Assembly: GCA_018136815.1 (NCBI GenBank)
Contig: CM030944.1
Coordinates: 377,045-441,044 of the forward strand
Length of the DNA: 64,000 nucleotides
Direction of reading: 5' to 3'
Origin: Isochrysis galbana
Taxonomy: Eukaryota > Haptophyta > Isochrysidales > Isochrysidaceae
How positions within the stretch are numbered: position 1 is the first letter of the stretch; each line of letters opens with the position of its first letter. The notes beneath the pieces were generated by a model. The model was not told where the DNA came from and did no database searches. It was given only the letters and a program-made list of their open reading frames with translations. Below, piece by piece: positions 1 to 12,101 of this stretch. The position numbers and the translations under genes are program-made.

Positions 1-1330
1 TCGACCTTGATGTCGAGGGGGGCATCTACAGTGTCCGTGTTGCCCGTCATTTCGAGAAGCAGTTCAGACAGGCGCACGTGCTCCATCTGCATGGCATACA
101 AACCGAGATCGAGCTGCACAAAAACCTCGCGCTTGTGGCACCTGACACCAAGAGGCCGGAGGAGCGGGCCAGGGCTCGGAACGACACGGCAGGCAGATGT
201 TCGCGAGGCCTAGGAGGGGCACTGTTCTTACAAGGCAGCACATACCACTCTACCGCCTCCTCAACCATACGTCGGATGTCCGAGATCATTACATGGCTGG
301 GATCTCCCTTGGCCAGGCCGGTGTCCTTCACCGCACTGCTCATTCCTTCATGCTCGCTGAGAGCAGCGAGAAGCATGGCCGCAGCGCCGCAGTGGCCCTT
401 GATCACGTGGTTGAGGCGCGAGTCAGCACGTCGCTGCACTTCCAAGGCATCGATCATCGCTTGCAGCCGCTTTTGACCCAAGTTGACGTGGACGCCGATG
501 AGGATGCCTATGAGGTTGGCTCCAACGACAATGACGTGTTCCCAATACCCAATAGCAAAGAGGGGTGTCAGCCTGTGATTCGCCGCTATGATGAGGCCCG
601 TGACCACACGGTCAAACAGCATAAAGTCGCGCATCGCCATTACGATATGGGCCACAATGATGATGAAGGCGAGAGCGATGAGCTCAGGCACAAAGGCAGA
701 TGGAGGCGGTGGCGGCGGCTTGGTTAGGCAGTTGTGCACGAGGAGAAGAGCTTGGAAGAAGAGCTGCGGCCGGTGGAGTGCGGCCCAGCCACGTAGGTGA
801 GGGCATGGCGGCTTGAGCACAACTGCCGCCAAAACCTCAAGCGAAACGGCGACGCAGAAGACAAGCCAGGCTAGTCCCTTGCGGCTTAGGGCCAGACCGA
901 TGAGGCCAGAAAGCATCGCCACGCTTATGACGACCATGGAGCGGTAGAGCCGCGTGAGGCGGCGAGAGAGCTGAGCATAGAGCAGCTCTGCGCCTCCGAG
1001 CTGCAAGCCTAGCCACTCACATAGCTCTTGGAGGCGCAAGAATAGAGAGGAGGCGACGGGCAGGAACGCCGTTCCCCCCCCGCGCCCGTGTGCTCTTCTC
1101 TGCGCTGCTGGTTTCTCTGCTTTTCCCTCTCCGCCTATCGCTCCCTCCCGCCCTCCCTTCCCCTCCCTTCCTCTCTCTCTCTCCCCCTCTCCCTCTCTCT
1201 CCCTCTCTCTCTCATGGTCTGTGGGCGTTCCGACTGCTGTCCTCTGCAGCCCTGGCAGAGCTCCTCGGTGAGGCTGGTGCACGCGTGATGGGGGTGGTGG
1301 GCGAGGCGCGGGGCGCATACGCTGCTCCAT
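1..1330 (-). CDS. Multi-pass membrane histidine-kinase-like protein, C-terminally cut by the window edge
   Basis: Minus-strand gene; the 3' end lies outside the window. The readable part has about five hydrophobic segments between roughly 960 and 500, then a cytosolic helical stretch with RLNHVIKGHCG, resembling the H-box/DHp phosphoacceptor helix of histidine kinases. A 104-bp GT-AG intron at 142-245 (donor GTATGT) restores the frame: WCHKREVFVQL follows EEAVE, then a helix that includes YAMQMEHVRLSELLLEM and leads toward the expected ATPase domain. The kinase ATPase domain is not in view, so activity cannot be judged. The true start is uncertain: upstream is GA-repeat DNA, in frame, with candidate ATGs at 1330 and 1549. 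The 5-6 TM layout parallels the CHAT protein at 29-33 kb. Membrane sensor kinase is an inference. Confidence 0.6.
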
Positions 1331-1650
1331 GGGACGGGGACGGGGACAGGGGGGGGGGAAGGGAGCGGGGGCTGTAGTGCCCTCTCTCGACCCCTCTCTT
1401 TCACTCTCTCCGCTCGCTCCCCTCTCTCCCTTCGCCTCTCTCCTCCCCCCTCTCTCTCCTACTCTGCCCCCCCCCCCCCCACTTTTCCTCTCTCTCCCTC
1501 CCCCCCCCTCCTCCCGCGCTCTTCTCTCTCTTTCGCCCCTCTCTCTCATGGGGACGAGGGACCTCCCCCTCCCGCCCCCCCTCCCTCCCTCCCTCTCTCT
1601 CTCTCCCTCCCTCTCTCTCTCCCTCTCTCCCTCTCACTCTCTCTCTTCTT
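1145..1650. repeat. CT-rich microsatellite tracts
   Basis: Nearly continuous CT/CCT runs on the plus strand (about 1145-1215, 1380-1545 and 1575-1650). They read as Arg/Glu/Gly-rich codons on the minus strand, which probably inflates apparent ORFs here. They are either 5' leader of the histidine-kinase-like gene or spacer DNA. Confidence 0.85.
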
Positions 1651-1659
1651 TTCGCCCCA

Positions 1660-2475
1660 TCGGGCGCCTTGGCCACGTCCCAAAAGTCAAACATGTCGTC
1701 GTCTTCCTCCTTGTCGTCAAGGATGGGCTCCAGCATAGCGTCCGCTTGAGCATCGGACGCGGAGTTCTCGGTCGCGGGCTCGGCTACGGTCTTCGCGCAC
1801 TCCTCCTCCTCGAGCTCAATGACCTCTTCCTCCTCCAGCTGCGTGGCCACCTCCAAACCCTCTTGGGCCGGTGCGTCGGACGTCTTCTCCTCCGCCTCAC
1901 CTTCCTCCTCCTTCTCCTCGTTCGCCCCGGTAGGAGCCGGCGCCTCGGCGGTATCGGCCTCCTCCTTCTCCTCCTCCTCGAGCTGCGTGGCCACCTGCGT
2001 GGCCTCTTCCAGCTGCGTGGCCTCTTCGAATCGAGTGAAGACTTCTACGGCTGGTGCGTCGGACGTCTTCTCCTTCTCCGTCTTCTCCGTCTTCTCCGTC
2101 TTCTCGTCCTCCGCTTCATTGTCCTCGGTGAGAGCGAGCGCGTGGACGGTCTCCACCTCCTCCATCGACTCGGCTCGCTCCTCGACCTCCGCAGCCGGCG
2201 CAGTGGGAAGAAGAAAGCCTGGAGCGTCCGACGCACAATTCTCGTTCTTCTCTTCTCCTCCCTCCTCCACAGAGTCCTCGTCGGTGGTGGTGGTGGTGGA
2301 CTCCTCGGTCGGAGAAAGGGTCTCCTCCTCGGCACCAGGAACGCGAACAAGTCCCGCCTCCTCCGCCGCGTCCTTGGAGCAGGAGGAGGAACGAGTCGTG
2401 CGAGCAGCGCTTCCGCTCGGCGTCCAGTCGACAGGTGGCCGTGTCGAGGGAGTCGAACGAAGAGCTCGTGTAGAT
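1660..2475 (-). CDS. Putative acidic low-complexity protein
   Basis: The minus strand carries an open frame very rich in Glu, Ala and Thr with recurring TSDAP and ATQLEEE units and a distinctive acidic end (EEDDDMFDFWDVAK). I do not recognise a family. No good ATG is visible at the 5' end; the frame continues upstream of 2270 without a stop to at least about 2470, so an upstream exon may exist. The 3' end runs into GA-repeat DNA. A 47-bp piece of it (2228-2274) recurs at 25732-25778 with one mismatch. It could be an exon of the neighbouring kinase-like gene, an independent gene, or simply an open low-complexity tract. Confidence 0.3.
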
Positions 2476-2515
2476 TTGTATGGCCGTCGATGGGATGTGT
2501 AGAGAGTGGGAAGTC

Positions 2516-3046
2516 CGTCAAAAGAGGACCAGGTGGTTTTTCACCCGCGGGGGGCGCCGGTGCACATCGCGCCGTGCCCACGCACGGCGTGCACATTGTG
2601 ATTGCAAGTCATCACAGGTGCTGGTTTACGTAGTTGTGGGTACACAGAGGGAACGGGTTGACATGCGCACGCACGGCGTATCCGCGGGGGGACCGATGCA
2701 CATCGCGCCGTGCCCACGCACGGCGTGCACATTGTGATTGCAAGTCATCATAGGTGCTGCAATGAAACATCTCTTATATGGCCAGTTTACGTAGTTGTGG
2801 GCCGCAGGGGTACACAGAGGGAACGGGTTGACATGCGCACGCACGGCGTATCCGCGGGGGACCGATGCACATCGCGCCGTGCCCATGCACGGCGTGCACC
2901 GATGTGATTAGCGAAGAAGCTTTGACGGCGTCTCTCTCTTATAATTTTAACAAGATCTAATGTTAAACAACTACAATACAACTGTGGACATTTGATCGCT
3001 CAATTCGACTGATGTCCCACTATTGACGGTTGACGGAACGACACCT
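2516..3046. mobile_element. MITE-like element, copy A
   Basis: Begins TCCGTCAAAAGAGGACCAGG and ends with a block reading ACAACTGTGGACATT ... TTGACGGAACGACACCTC. The same two ends bracket a different interior at 12102-12377. The ends are short inverted repeats (TCCGTCAA / TTGACGGA). No transposase is visible. The interior of this copy holds the tandem repeat at 2562-2912. Confidence 0.55.
2562..2912. repeat. Tandem repeat, three copies
   Basis: Units start at about 2562, 2698 and 2866 with the shared text TGCACATCGCGCCGTGCCCA. Spacing is 136 then 168 bp; the second unit has an extra segment around 2755-2790 and the third is cut short. It lies inside the MITE-like element. Confidence 0.9.
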
Positions 3047-3282
3047 CACGAGATATCTTGGGACCGGAGAATGTTTTAGACGAATCTTCCTGCCGTCGGC
3101 CGAGGAGAGGCGGACGGAGAGAGAGAGAGAGAGTCTCGCAGGGCGACTGCAGAACGAGAAGTCGAAGTCATGCCGGTTTATTACCTTAAACGAGCCAACA
3201 ATTATAGTAACAGCAAAAACAAAATTCGAATCGCAAATTTCGAGACCAAAATCTGCAAACCTGGACTTGAGACCATGGGGAA

Positions 3283-3412
3283 TCCGAATCTGTGTGTCTT
3301 GTGCGTCAGTGGCAACACGGGGAACTGTTCAATTGTAATTGTGAGCGCGTACCTTACACGAATATTCATATATTCATGCCTACAGCCTTCAGCGGATGGG
3401 CAGGAATACAAC
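3283..3412 (+). repeat. Dispersed repeat, copy 1 (second copy at 27627-27741)
   Basis: Starts TGTGTGTCTTGTGCGTCAGT and ends near GGGCAGGAATACAACA. Near-identical to 27627-27741, apart from small indels such as an extra ATATTC. Unknown class. Confidence 0.85.
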
Positions 3413-3945
3413 AAGGGCAAGCAAAAATTCGAAACGAAATTTGGGTGGGTCCGAAACGAAATTCTCGCCGAAGCCAATCTGCTGTTCCCTCTTGTGCTCG
3501 GCGCAGAGGGTGTGTGGGGCGCCCCCATGCTGATGCCTCGGGGAGCCTTCCAACACCTCCTAGTCCTATTCTACCCATCCTTATTTATAGAAAACGTTGC
3601 TGGGTGAGAAGGTCTAGAGGTCTAGCCTCTAGCGTCTAGAGTTCCTAGATGGGAAATACCTATTTACGTATTTGAAGCGCGTCCTGGGTTGTAGGTCTCC
3701 AATGTATTTGAAATGTATTTGGCCGGCATCTGGCCGGAGGCCAAACACACATGTATTTGCAGGCCCCAGCCCCAGCACCGCGATTCTCTCTCTCTACGTG
3801 CAGTTCGAGGAGTACCGCCGGGTGTGGGTGAGGAGGATAGTGAGTAAAGAAGGAAGGGCCGCGGCCCACGCGAATTCAAAAACGATTGCGAGAGAGAGAT
3901 TTGGGGGACGAAGGCGTTACACTGCGGCGAGAGAGAGGACTTTTT
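3413..3945. other. No gene seen
   Basis: Only short, unsupported frames. AT-richer stretches and a short direct repeat of TCTAGAGGTCTAGCCTCTAG type near 3610-3650. No recognisable protein or RNA. Confidence 0.5.
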
Positions 3946-3949
3946 ACTT

Positions 3950-4541
3950 TGGCGAACCGGCTGCGTGGGGATCTCTCCGCGGGAGAGAGAGAGGGGGGAG
4001 AGGGAGAGAGATGATTGAGAGAGGGAGGGGGAAGAGAAAGAGAGGGGGGGAGAGGGGGGAGGGAGAGAGGGAGGGGGAGAGAGGGAGAGGGAGAGAGAGA
4101 GCCACGTGCATTGGTGGAAGGAGGGGTCTTGATTTTAGCATAGGAAGGGGGCGAGGCGAAAGAAAGATGAGAGAGAGAGGGAGAGATCAGCCTTCTCGCT
4201 CCTCTGATCCTCCGCATCACTTACAAATACAACGGACGGGCCCCCTTGTTGTATCCGGGTGTGTCCCCCGCCCTCTCTCCCCCCCGCCTCCTCTCTCTCT
4301 CTCTCTTCTTCATCAAGACGTTTCCCATGAGTAGTAAGTACTTTATCTTCTGTGGCACGTTACCGTTTGAGACAAACGATCGAGAGGTCCCTCTCCCCCC
4401 CCCGGCTGGCGCGCAGTTTTGGCCTCTTGGACAGAACTCTCTCTCTCTCTCCCTCTCTCTCTCCCTCTCTCTCTCTCCCCCCCCCCCCCAACAACCCCTA
4501 TTCTCTCTCCCTCTCTCCCTCTCTCTTCCCTCCCTCTCTCT

Positions 4542-4572
<31 letters not shown>

Positions 4573-4945
4573 CCCCCCCCCCCCCCCCTGTGGAGGGAGC
4601 GGCGGGTGAAAGTCCTCTCCTCCTCTCTCGTTCGCCCACTTCTCTTCTCTAACAGAACATCCTCCTCCTACTCTCTCTCTCTCCCCGTCTCTCCCCCCAC
4701 CTCTCTTCCCGATCTTCTCTCCCTCCTTTGTATATCCCTCTTATCTCACCCTCCCCTTTCCCCTTCACCTCCGCTCCCCGGCCCCCTCCTCGACTCTCTC
4801 GCCCTCTCTCCTTTCTTCTTCTCTCTCACCTCTCCATTCCTCTTCCCCCCCCCCCCGGCTCTCTCACACTTCCTCCCGCAATCTCTCTCCCTCCCTCCCT
4901 CCCCCCATCTCTCCCTCCCCCTCCCCCCCTCCCCCCCCACCTTCC
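3950..4945. repeat. GA tract then CT tract upstream of the proline-rich gene
   Basis: GA-rich purine runs at about 3980-4115 and 4160-4190 are followed by CT/C-runs from about 4262 to 4945, right up to the ATG at 4948. The pyrimidine tract lies on the coding strand of the next gene and may be leader or a Y-patch-like promoter feature. Confidence 0.8.
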
Positions 4946-4947
4946 CG

Positions 4948-7900
4948 ATGGCTGGCTTCCGCCCACTCCTACGCAAGAAGCAGCCCTCTTCCTCTGCCTC
5001 CACCTCTCCCACCGGCTCTCCACGACCCTCCCACCCTTCCACCGCGCCAGCATGCCCTCCCCTTCCGCCCCTTCCCCCCCTCTCTTCCTCCACCCCACCC
5101 TCACATTCCCAAACCCTCAGCCCGTCTGCCCTTCTCTCCCGCGCTTCCACGCTCTCCTCCAGCACCTCGAGCATACCAGCAGGCGGCCCCGCCCTCCCAT
5201 CAGGCCGCTCTGCCCTCTCCTCGCGCCCATCTGCCTCTGCTCTCCCCTCGGGCCTCTCTCCCTCCCCGCGCCCGTCAGGCCCCTCGCGCTCGCTCTCGTC
5301 AGTCGGTCGTCCCGCGCTCCGCCGCTCCACCTCGCGCCTCGCGCGCGATTCCGATCCGGCCACCACGGCTGCGCTCGCCGCGCTAGACCTCACGCCGACC
5401 TCCGACTCCACCATCCTCTCGCGCCGCTCGGAGTCGCCGGCCTCCGACACGGCCAAGTCGCGCTCCTCATGCTGGTCGGCGTACGACAGCCCAAACAATT
5501 CGAGGTCTGCCTCTCCCAGAGCGTGCGACCTAGGCGCTTCGCCGTCGCCGCTCCGTTCGCGCACCACCTCGTGCTTCGGCCTCGCGGCCGAAAGCGGCGA
5601 CCGTGGCACGGCTGATGGCACACGGTGTGTGAGCCGCGGCCCGAGCAACGCCAACCTACGGTACGGCTCGACTGATGAGGTAAAGGGCGAGCTCATCCGC
5701 TCCGACAGCCGTAGCCGCTACGAGCCGCCCAGCACGCCCGCGCGGCTCAGTGAGCGGTGGCCACCGCCGCCGCCCCCCGATTCTGTCGACTCGGGGCCTG
5801 CCACCATGCCGCTGCCATCCACGCAAGCGCTAGGCGTGCTTGCAGAAGCTGATGACCGGCGAGCGTCTGCCTCGCCACAGCTAGTGCACACACTGCACTC
5901 ACGTGTCGAGCTGCCTCCTCCACCCTGGTCGTCCAGTGCGCGGCAGGGCGGTGCGCCGCTGCGCTCCGCCATGTCCTTTCGCCGCGGTGCCAGCCCGAAA
6001 GTACCAAGCACCGCCGCGCTATCAACCAGCAGCTGTGCACCGGGCGGTGCTACTTGTCCCAATCTCTCACTGTGCCGCGCCTCCGAGACCAGCCCTTGTG
6101 ACAACCAGCAGGGTGGAGCCGAGGCGAATGCCGAGCCAGGAGGCGAGGGAGCGATGCGGGGTGCGCCGCTTTGCCCCGCCCTGTCCCTCCGCTGCGGCGC
6201 GGCCGACCGCAGTCCGCTCTCGGCAAGCTCGCAGCCACCGGGAGACGTGCGAGCTTGCGACCCTCAGCACAGGCACCTGCAGCCACCGGGCACGGACTTT
6301 TCCGCTGGAGGCCCGGTTGAGCAGACGGCGAACACCATGGCGCACCAGGTCGTGGAATCCCTGCCCAGGAGCGCACTTGCACTCTCGCCCGTGTTTCGCC
6401 GCAGCCCCTCCAAGGGGCCCGCGACCGACCCGCCGCCGGGCGCCCGGCCGTCGCGGTCGTCGGTCCTGTCGCCTCGCATGAACTGCTGCTCACGCGTGGT
6501 GTCGCAGGAGCCGTCGTGCCATCAGGCCTCGCCGACATCTTCGTCCGCGGGGCCCAGCGCTGCGGCGTCGCCGTCAGCGGGCATGCGCCGCGCATCGTCC
6601 AGCAGCCTCATCGGCGACTCAACCGTAGCTTCGCCCACCTTGCCGCACGCCGGCCATCAAATCCGGTCAGCTGGCTCGTCGACGATCGCTTCGCCCAGCG
6701 CGTCGCACCGAGCCTCTTTTGGGGCGCATCTCGCGGAGGACAGCTCGCCGGTGTCTCCGCGCGACCTCCTCGCGCACTTTTCACTTCCGCGCTCCAACTC
6801 GCAAAAGGCACTTGAGTACAGCGCACCGCCCAAGCAGGTCCTCTTTGCAGATCTCGGCGGCAGCGGCAACAGCTGCAGCGCGTCTTGCAGCACTGAGTCA
6901 CGTCAAAACGAGCGAGCAGCCTACATACTCGAGCCGCCGGCGCGACCAGAGGAGACAGCCCCGCTGTTGCCGCTTGCGTCGGCCAAACTCACCGAGGAGG
7001 AGCCTTGGGGCGCGACTGCGCCCGACGGCGCGGACATCGCTCGGCCACACGGCAAGGGGCACGGCCTACCTACCACAACCCGTAAACTTCAAACACGCCA
7101 ATCGCGCGGCGCCGGGGGGCGTGGCTCGCTTGCTGCGCTCTGTGCTTGTCTCGCTTGGGTGGTGCTCGGCTGCACGGCGCTGCTTGGATGCATTTGGCTC
7201 GCCCGCGAGCAGCTATCTCTCGCGGTTGGGCGATTCCCCCGCACCTTTGTGGCTTTTCTTGGAGCTGTCGAAATGCCGCCCTCTCCGCCCCTCCCAAGCG
7301 CCCCACCGCCCGGGCCGTCCCCCGAGCCACTGCCGCCCAGCCCACAGCCGCCACCGCCCTCGTCGTCGCCGCCGCCACCACCACGCCCGCCGCCGCCGCC
7401 GCATTCGCCACCGCCGCCGCCGCCACCACCACCGCCCGCCTCGCCGCCACCGCCGCCACCGCCCCCTCCCCCACCGCCGCCCTCGACGCCTCCCTCGCCG
7501 CCGCCACCACCACCACCATCGCCGCCGCCACCATCATGGCCGCCGCCCTCGCCTCCCAAGCCCGTGCCACCGCCCTCGCCGCCGCACCCCGAGTACGTCG
7601 CGTTCGACCTTTACCAGCCACGCTCGGCCGTCAACTTCGAGTTGTTCCAGAGCGGCCGCATGGCGCGCCGCCTCGTCAATGACGTCAAGGGCGATGGGAC
7701 TGTTGATGTGCTCACCACGCAGAAACTAGAAGCCGTGTTGCTGGGCGCCCTACCTGGCGTTACCGCTGACGAGGTGTCGCTCGTGCCCCGCGGTGGCGCC
7801 TTCTCCGTCCAAATTGCGCCGCACTCGTCCCTCACTCCAGCCCAGGTGATGAATGCCGTGCGCTCTCAGGCGTTTGTCGAAGCCCTTGAGGCGCATGGGC

Positions 7901-7995
7901 TCCGCGCCTCAGCACCACGGCTGCAGGAGCTCTTGCCGCCCTCCCCTCCGGCGCCGCCCTTTCCGCCGACGCCGCCGCCCGCGCCACCCGCGCCG

Positions 7996-8030
<35 letters not shown>

Positions 8031-10995
8031 TCCCTCGCCCAAGCCCTCGCCGCCGCCGCCGCTGCCGGAGGCGCCTCCTCCCTGGCCACCGCCGCCCCGG
8101 CCGCGATTGCCACCGCCAACCCGTCCTCCGCCAAAGGCACCAGAGCCCTCTCCGCCGCCGCCGCCGCCCCCACTCGCGCCGGAGCCCTCTCCGCCGCCAC
8201 CGCCCGTCCCTCTTGCGCCCGGGCCCTCACCACCGCCACCACCGCCAGGCCCTCCGTCGCCCCACCAGCCGCCACCGCCGGGCCCACCTCCGGCACCACC
8301 TCGCTGGCCGCCACCAGTGCCGCCACCGGTGCCGCTACCACCCCCGCCGCCGACGCCATCCTCACCGGAGCCCTCTCCGCCCCCTCCACCGACTCCGGTT
8401 GCGCCCGAGCCATCGCCGCCGCCTTCGCCGCCGCCCATTCCGCCTTATGCGCCGGGAGAGCGCCCAGTCGTCTTCACGCTTCCCTTCACAAGCGCCCAGT
8501 CGGCCACAGTGCTTCCCGGAGCGGCGCTGCTCTTCGTCGCGCTCGGAATCAGCGCCATATGCTGTCACGGGAAGAATAGTGGTGGTGTGCGGCGCTTGCT
8601 CAAGCGATCGGCTTTGGGCGGGCAATACTCCTCGTTCGGTGACGACTGGCCCAAGGTGGACGGCGACCTTGAGGCGCCGCCAGTCACGCGCCGACGATAC
8701 CTTGGTAGAGGAGGTATGCGAACGACGGCGCCTGATGATGATGAAGATGGCGACAAGCTCTGCGATTGCTCGCACGCCGCCAGGGTCGCAGAGCATGTAG
8801 ACAGCGAGCCTCACGCGGGCGGCCAACGTTCGGTCCCGCAAAGTCCGGCGCCTTGCGCCTCAGCGCGAACACGGCACGCCTCCACGCCATCTCCCGATGC
8901 TCCCGCTGCGTCGCGAACTCCTTCCACGCCGCCCTCTGCTTTGTTGAGCAAGTGCGATGTTGAAGGCGACAGCGCGATCCTCACGGCACTCTCTCAGGCC
9001 GCTGCTTGCCGGCGTGACTCCTTAGATGCGAGTCCTATGGCAGCCGCCTGCTCCGGTGGCCGAGTGGGCTGCGCGCTCGTGACACCAGCTGCAGACCACG
9101 ACTTGTCGCTTGCCGGTCGTTCGTCTAGCGAGGACAGGAATGCGGAGGCCATCTCCACCGTTCGGGCACCTGCGACTGTCAGCGTGGCGGCTCGCACGTC
9201 AGGGTCACCGCTCTGGGCATATCCCGCACGCGAGGTGAGCGTCGACCCCGCGGGCGTGGCCGCATGTCGTGGGAACGTCGGCTCTGAGAGCTCCAACGGC
9301 GTCCACACGAGCGCGGTGGAGGGTTTGGGTCTGAATAGCCACCAGGACACTACCCCAGTCTCGCCACCTCGCAGTGAGCAATGCTCGCTCACGTCGCTCT
9401 CGGAGACGTTGCAGCGTGCTAGGAGTGAACAGGCGGCAGAGCACGCCGCTGCCTCTCTCCTTAGCTTTGCTCGTGCACGCTCGGCCGGCACCAAGGTGGC
9501 GGCTGCTCCTTCTATGTCGCAAGCTGCACTTCCTCATCTAGCCGCACGAGTCGGTCATGCTAGCAGCGTCCCCACCACTAACGCAATCGAGGCGGCGATC
9601 GATGGGACGACAGGGCGTCCCGCACCCAAACCAGAGGCGGTTGCAGCCCTTCGGCGATTCCTAGGGCTTGGATTGATCGGGGTGCCTGAGGGCGTGGCCG
9701 CCGAAACTATCAGCTCCTCCTCACCTGCGGGCGGGACAGGGTGCACAAGCGCATTCGGTAGCGCGAAATCTGGCCAGAAAAGGAACGGCATTGGGATCCA
9801 AGTCGCCGAGGATGCGGCCTTTGCTAGAGGTGCCGCCGGCCACCCAGCAGCCCCCTTACCAAGTGGGGCAGCGAGTGGGTGCTCGCCGCCGCGAACACCA
9901 TCAAGCTCGCAACGATCTGTCACTGCCGCCTACTCCCCCGGTTATGAAGCGTCGGAGCGCTCGCTTGATGTTGCCCTGCGTGAGATGCTTACCCTTCGAC
10001 TGCCGCCAATGCAGTCGCTCCGGCCGTCGCCCAGCAAAACTGCTGGCTTGGCAGGGGTAGAGGCTCGACACCGAAAGGTCGACAATACGAGCCAAGATCG
10101 CGATAGCCCTGCTAGAAGCCGAGATATCGCCGCCCGTCGTGACGATAGCCACGCCTCAGCTGGCAGCTCTGCACCGGAGGGCTGTGCACACAGCTTGCAG
10201 GGCGGTGGACTATTGCACAGTCAATCAAATGAATTGAACCGATCAACTTCTCTCAAACGAGTGCCGCTAATGACGCCGCCCTCCGCATCCATCTCGGGTG
10301 CCAAATTCAGGCCCCGTAGAGGGGTTGGTTCACCCCCATCTGCTTCTACGAAGACGGCGAAGGCCTCAGCATCGACAGCCGGCTCCGCCTCAGGCCTGCC
10401 CGGGTGCCGCTCTGCACCCGGATCCGCGGATGCCGCCACGTCGCCCTTTTCGTGCGCAGAGTCTACTCATTCGCAAAGCACCCCGCGACACGCGTGCATG
10501 CGCGATGCACGGAGGATTGAGACTCCTGATTCAAGTTCACGAGTCATTTGGTCACTAGTAGACTACATCCAACGGCTCCATGGCTCGATTGATGAGGGTG
10601 CTTTCCTAGAGATCACGCGCGAGATTGATTTCCTGAGTGCGCGCGAAGCCGAGATCCTCGCGAGCGTCGCCGAGGCGCATCCGACTGTGGATGCGGCTCT
10701 CGGGGAGGCCAGCGTTGGCAGCGACGGAAGCAGCGCGAAGCTAAGCGGTGGCCCAGGCGAGCCAGACTTTGCCGCACAGGACTTAGACGCCGTGCTCGAT
10801 GAAGAGGCAAAGCGCGAGCTCTCGCGCGTACGACTGCGCATACATTTCCTCCGTTCTGAGCTGGAGCAAATTGCGGCGCGCCAGCTTCCTGAGCCGATGA
10901 CCCTGAATGGTGGTGAGGCCTACGTGCCATTCGACGCCTCTAAACGTGGCGAGGACTCGAGGCGCACGCTCCATTTTGATGACGTAGGTGGCTGA
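4948..10995 (+). CDS. Two-pass proline-run surface protein (hydroxyproline-rich-glycoprotein-like)
   Basis: The 2015-aa product starts at the first ATG after the CT tract (MAGFRPLLRKKQ); the frame is open further upstream but is only pyrimidine repeat. Residues 1-720 are Ser/Pro/Ala-rich and probably disordered. TM1 is about 725-752. Two Pro-run blocks (about 776-881 and 997-1168; PPPPPSPPP type) flank a compact domain (about 882-994) with FDLYQ and the pattern LEAVLLGALPGVTADEVSLV, reminiscent of small SEA-like alpha/beta domains in algal surface proteins. TM2 is about 1184-1206 (GAALLFVALGISAICC). The C-terminal tail is about 800 residues, mostly disordered, ending in helices (AKRELSRVRLRIHFLRSELE). 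Predicted topology: both tails cytosolic, Pro-rich loop outside. Role in wall or scale anchoring is inference. Confidence 0.8.
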
Positions 10996-11840
10996 CCTCA
11001 CGATATGGTTGCAGCCTCGACGGTTCGCCTCAGATTTTGCCACGTGCTCTCCCGCCATCGAGCGCGCCTTGCGCGCACTCGACGCAAAAATGAGGGCAGG
11101 GCGAGGTGCTGAGCCACAATGTGTGATGCGCCCGCCTGAGGCATTCTATCACGTGGATCGGATACTTTCCTAGCCGCGCGTGCGAAGCTATCCATTATCA
11201 GTCTTGCACAACCGCACTATCGTTTCCACAAGGCGCTGACGAATGCCTTCGTCGAAGAGTGATTGCAGCCTTCAAACGTATACCTTTTCCCGCCAACCCG
11301 CATACCCAACCCGACCGAAGCAGAGCGCACGGTCATCCTTAGCCTCTGGGAGCGCTAATTGCAAGATGATGTTGTAGGTAGGGGAGATGGAACGATAGAA
11401 CCGGGGGCAGAGGGACATGCAGAGCCCACCCTCACGATGGCGCGGCTTCAGTGGCCCTTTCTTTCTTGTCCAGCATTGTCGCTAGATAGTTTGCGACTTC
11501 CTCCCTATTGCATAGGGCGCACTCGCGCCAGTCTAGGGTGGCTCGAACTCGAAGTAGCAGATAGGAGAACATCGAAAGTGGATGTTAATGGGGTGGGATG
11601 CGATCAAAAACGGTTGAATCAATCGCCTTCTGGTAGTACCTAGAGGGGGCTCGACGCATGGTGCATGGTTCTGCCGCGCGGGTCTAGGCAGAGGGGCCGT
11701 CCTCACCACAATAACCGCCAAAACCCTCACTTAAAGCATACATGGCACACGGCGATCCCCCTGTGTTCGAAAGAAGCCCTAGCCCTAGCCGGTTTATGGT
11801 ATTTGGGAGTCCGACCCTCCTGCCTCACAAGTAGCAAGTA
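10996..11840. other. Intergenic, no gene seen
   Basis: Downstream of the proline-run gene. Only short frames without recognisable domains. A short CCCTAG run occurs near 11769-11785. Confidence 0.5.
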
Positions 11841-12026
11841 GGGCGGTCAAACAGGGGCTTTTGAACAATTAGCAAGGGTTGGGCTGCATTTTTTGACCGT
11901 GGCGCGAGGCCCAATAAAAAACCTTCAGGGGGGGCCACCTGCCGCCACGAAAATCCTCGCCAGGAAATGGTGCGATTCTCCCCCCCTCTCCCCCCCCCTC
12001 CGTCACGCGCGCTCACGCTCTACCCG
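11841..12026 (+). repeat. Dispersed element with GGGCGGTCAAACAG terminus, copy 1
   Basis: Inverted copy at 36610-36804 shares GGGTTGGGCTGCATTTTTTG, the GACCGTGGCGCGA block and CACGAAAATC(C/T)TCGCCA. The terminal motif also occurs at 51598 and 57268. Probably a non-autonomous transposon family; no transposase seen. Confidence 0.75.
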
Positions 12027-12101
12027 TAAAGAATTGGCGGTCGCACCCGCGGGGGGATCGGTTCCTTTATATCTAAGCTACATTCGGCATTTGATTCCCG
12101 C

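Noticed and set aside
1329-2633. 434-codon plus-strand frame
   Set aside because: Leu/Arg/Ser repeats come from the CT tract and from the antisense of the acidic ORF; no domain.
4746-5696. Open frame of about 316 codons on the minus strand
   Set aside because: Lies opposite the Ser/Pro-rich N-terminus of the plus-strand surface protein and has only Arg/Glu/Gly low complexity.
7866-8438. Long glycine-rich open frame on the minus strand
   Set aside because: It is the reverse complement of the Pro-run coding sequence; CCG/CCA codons read as CGG/TGG or GGC/GGT, so openness is compositional.
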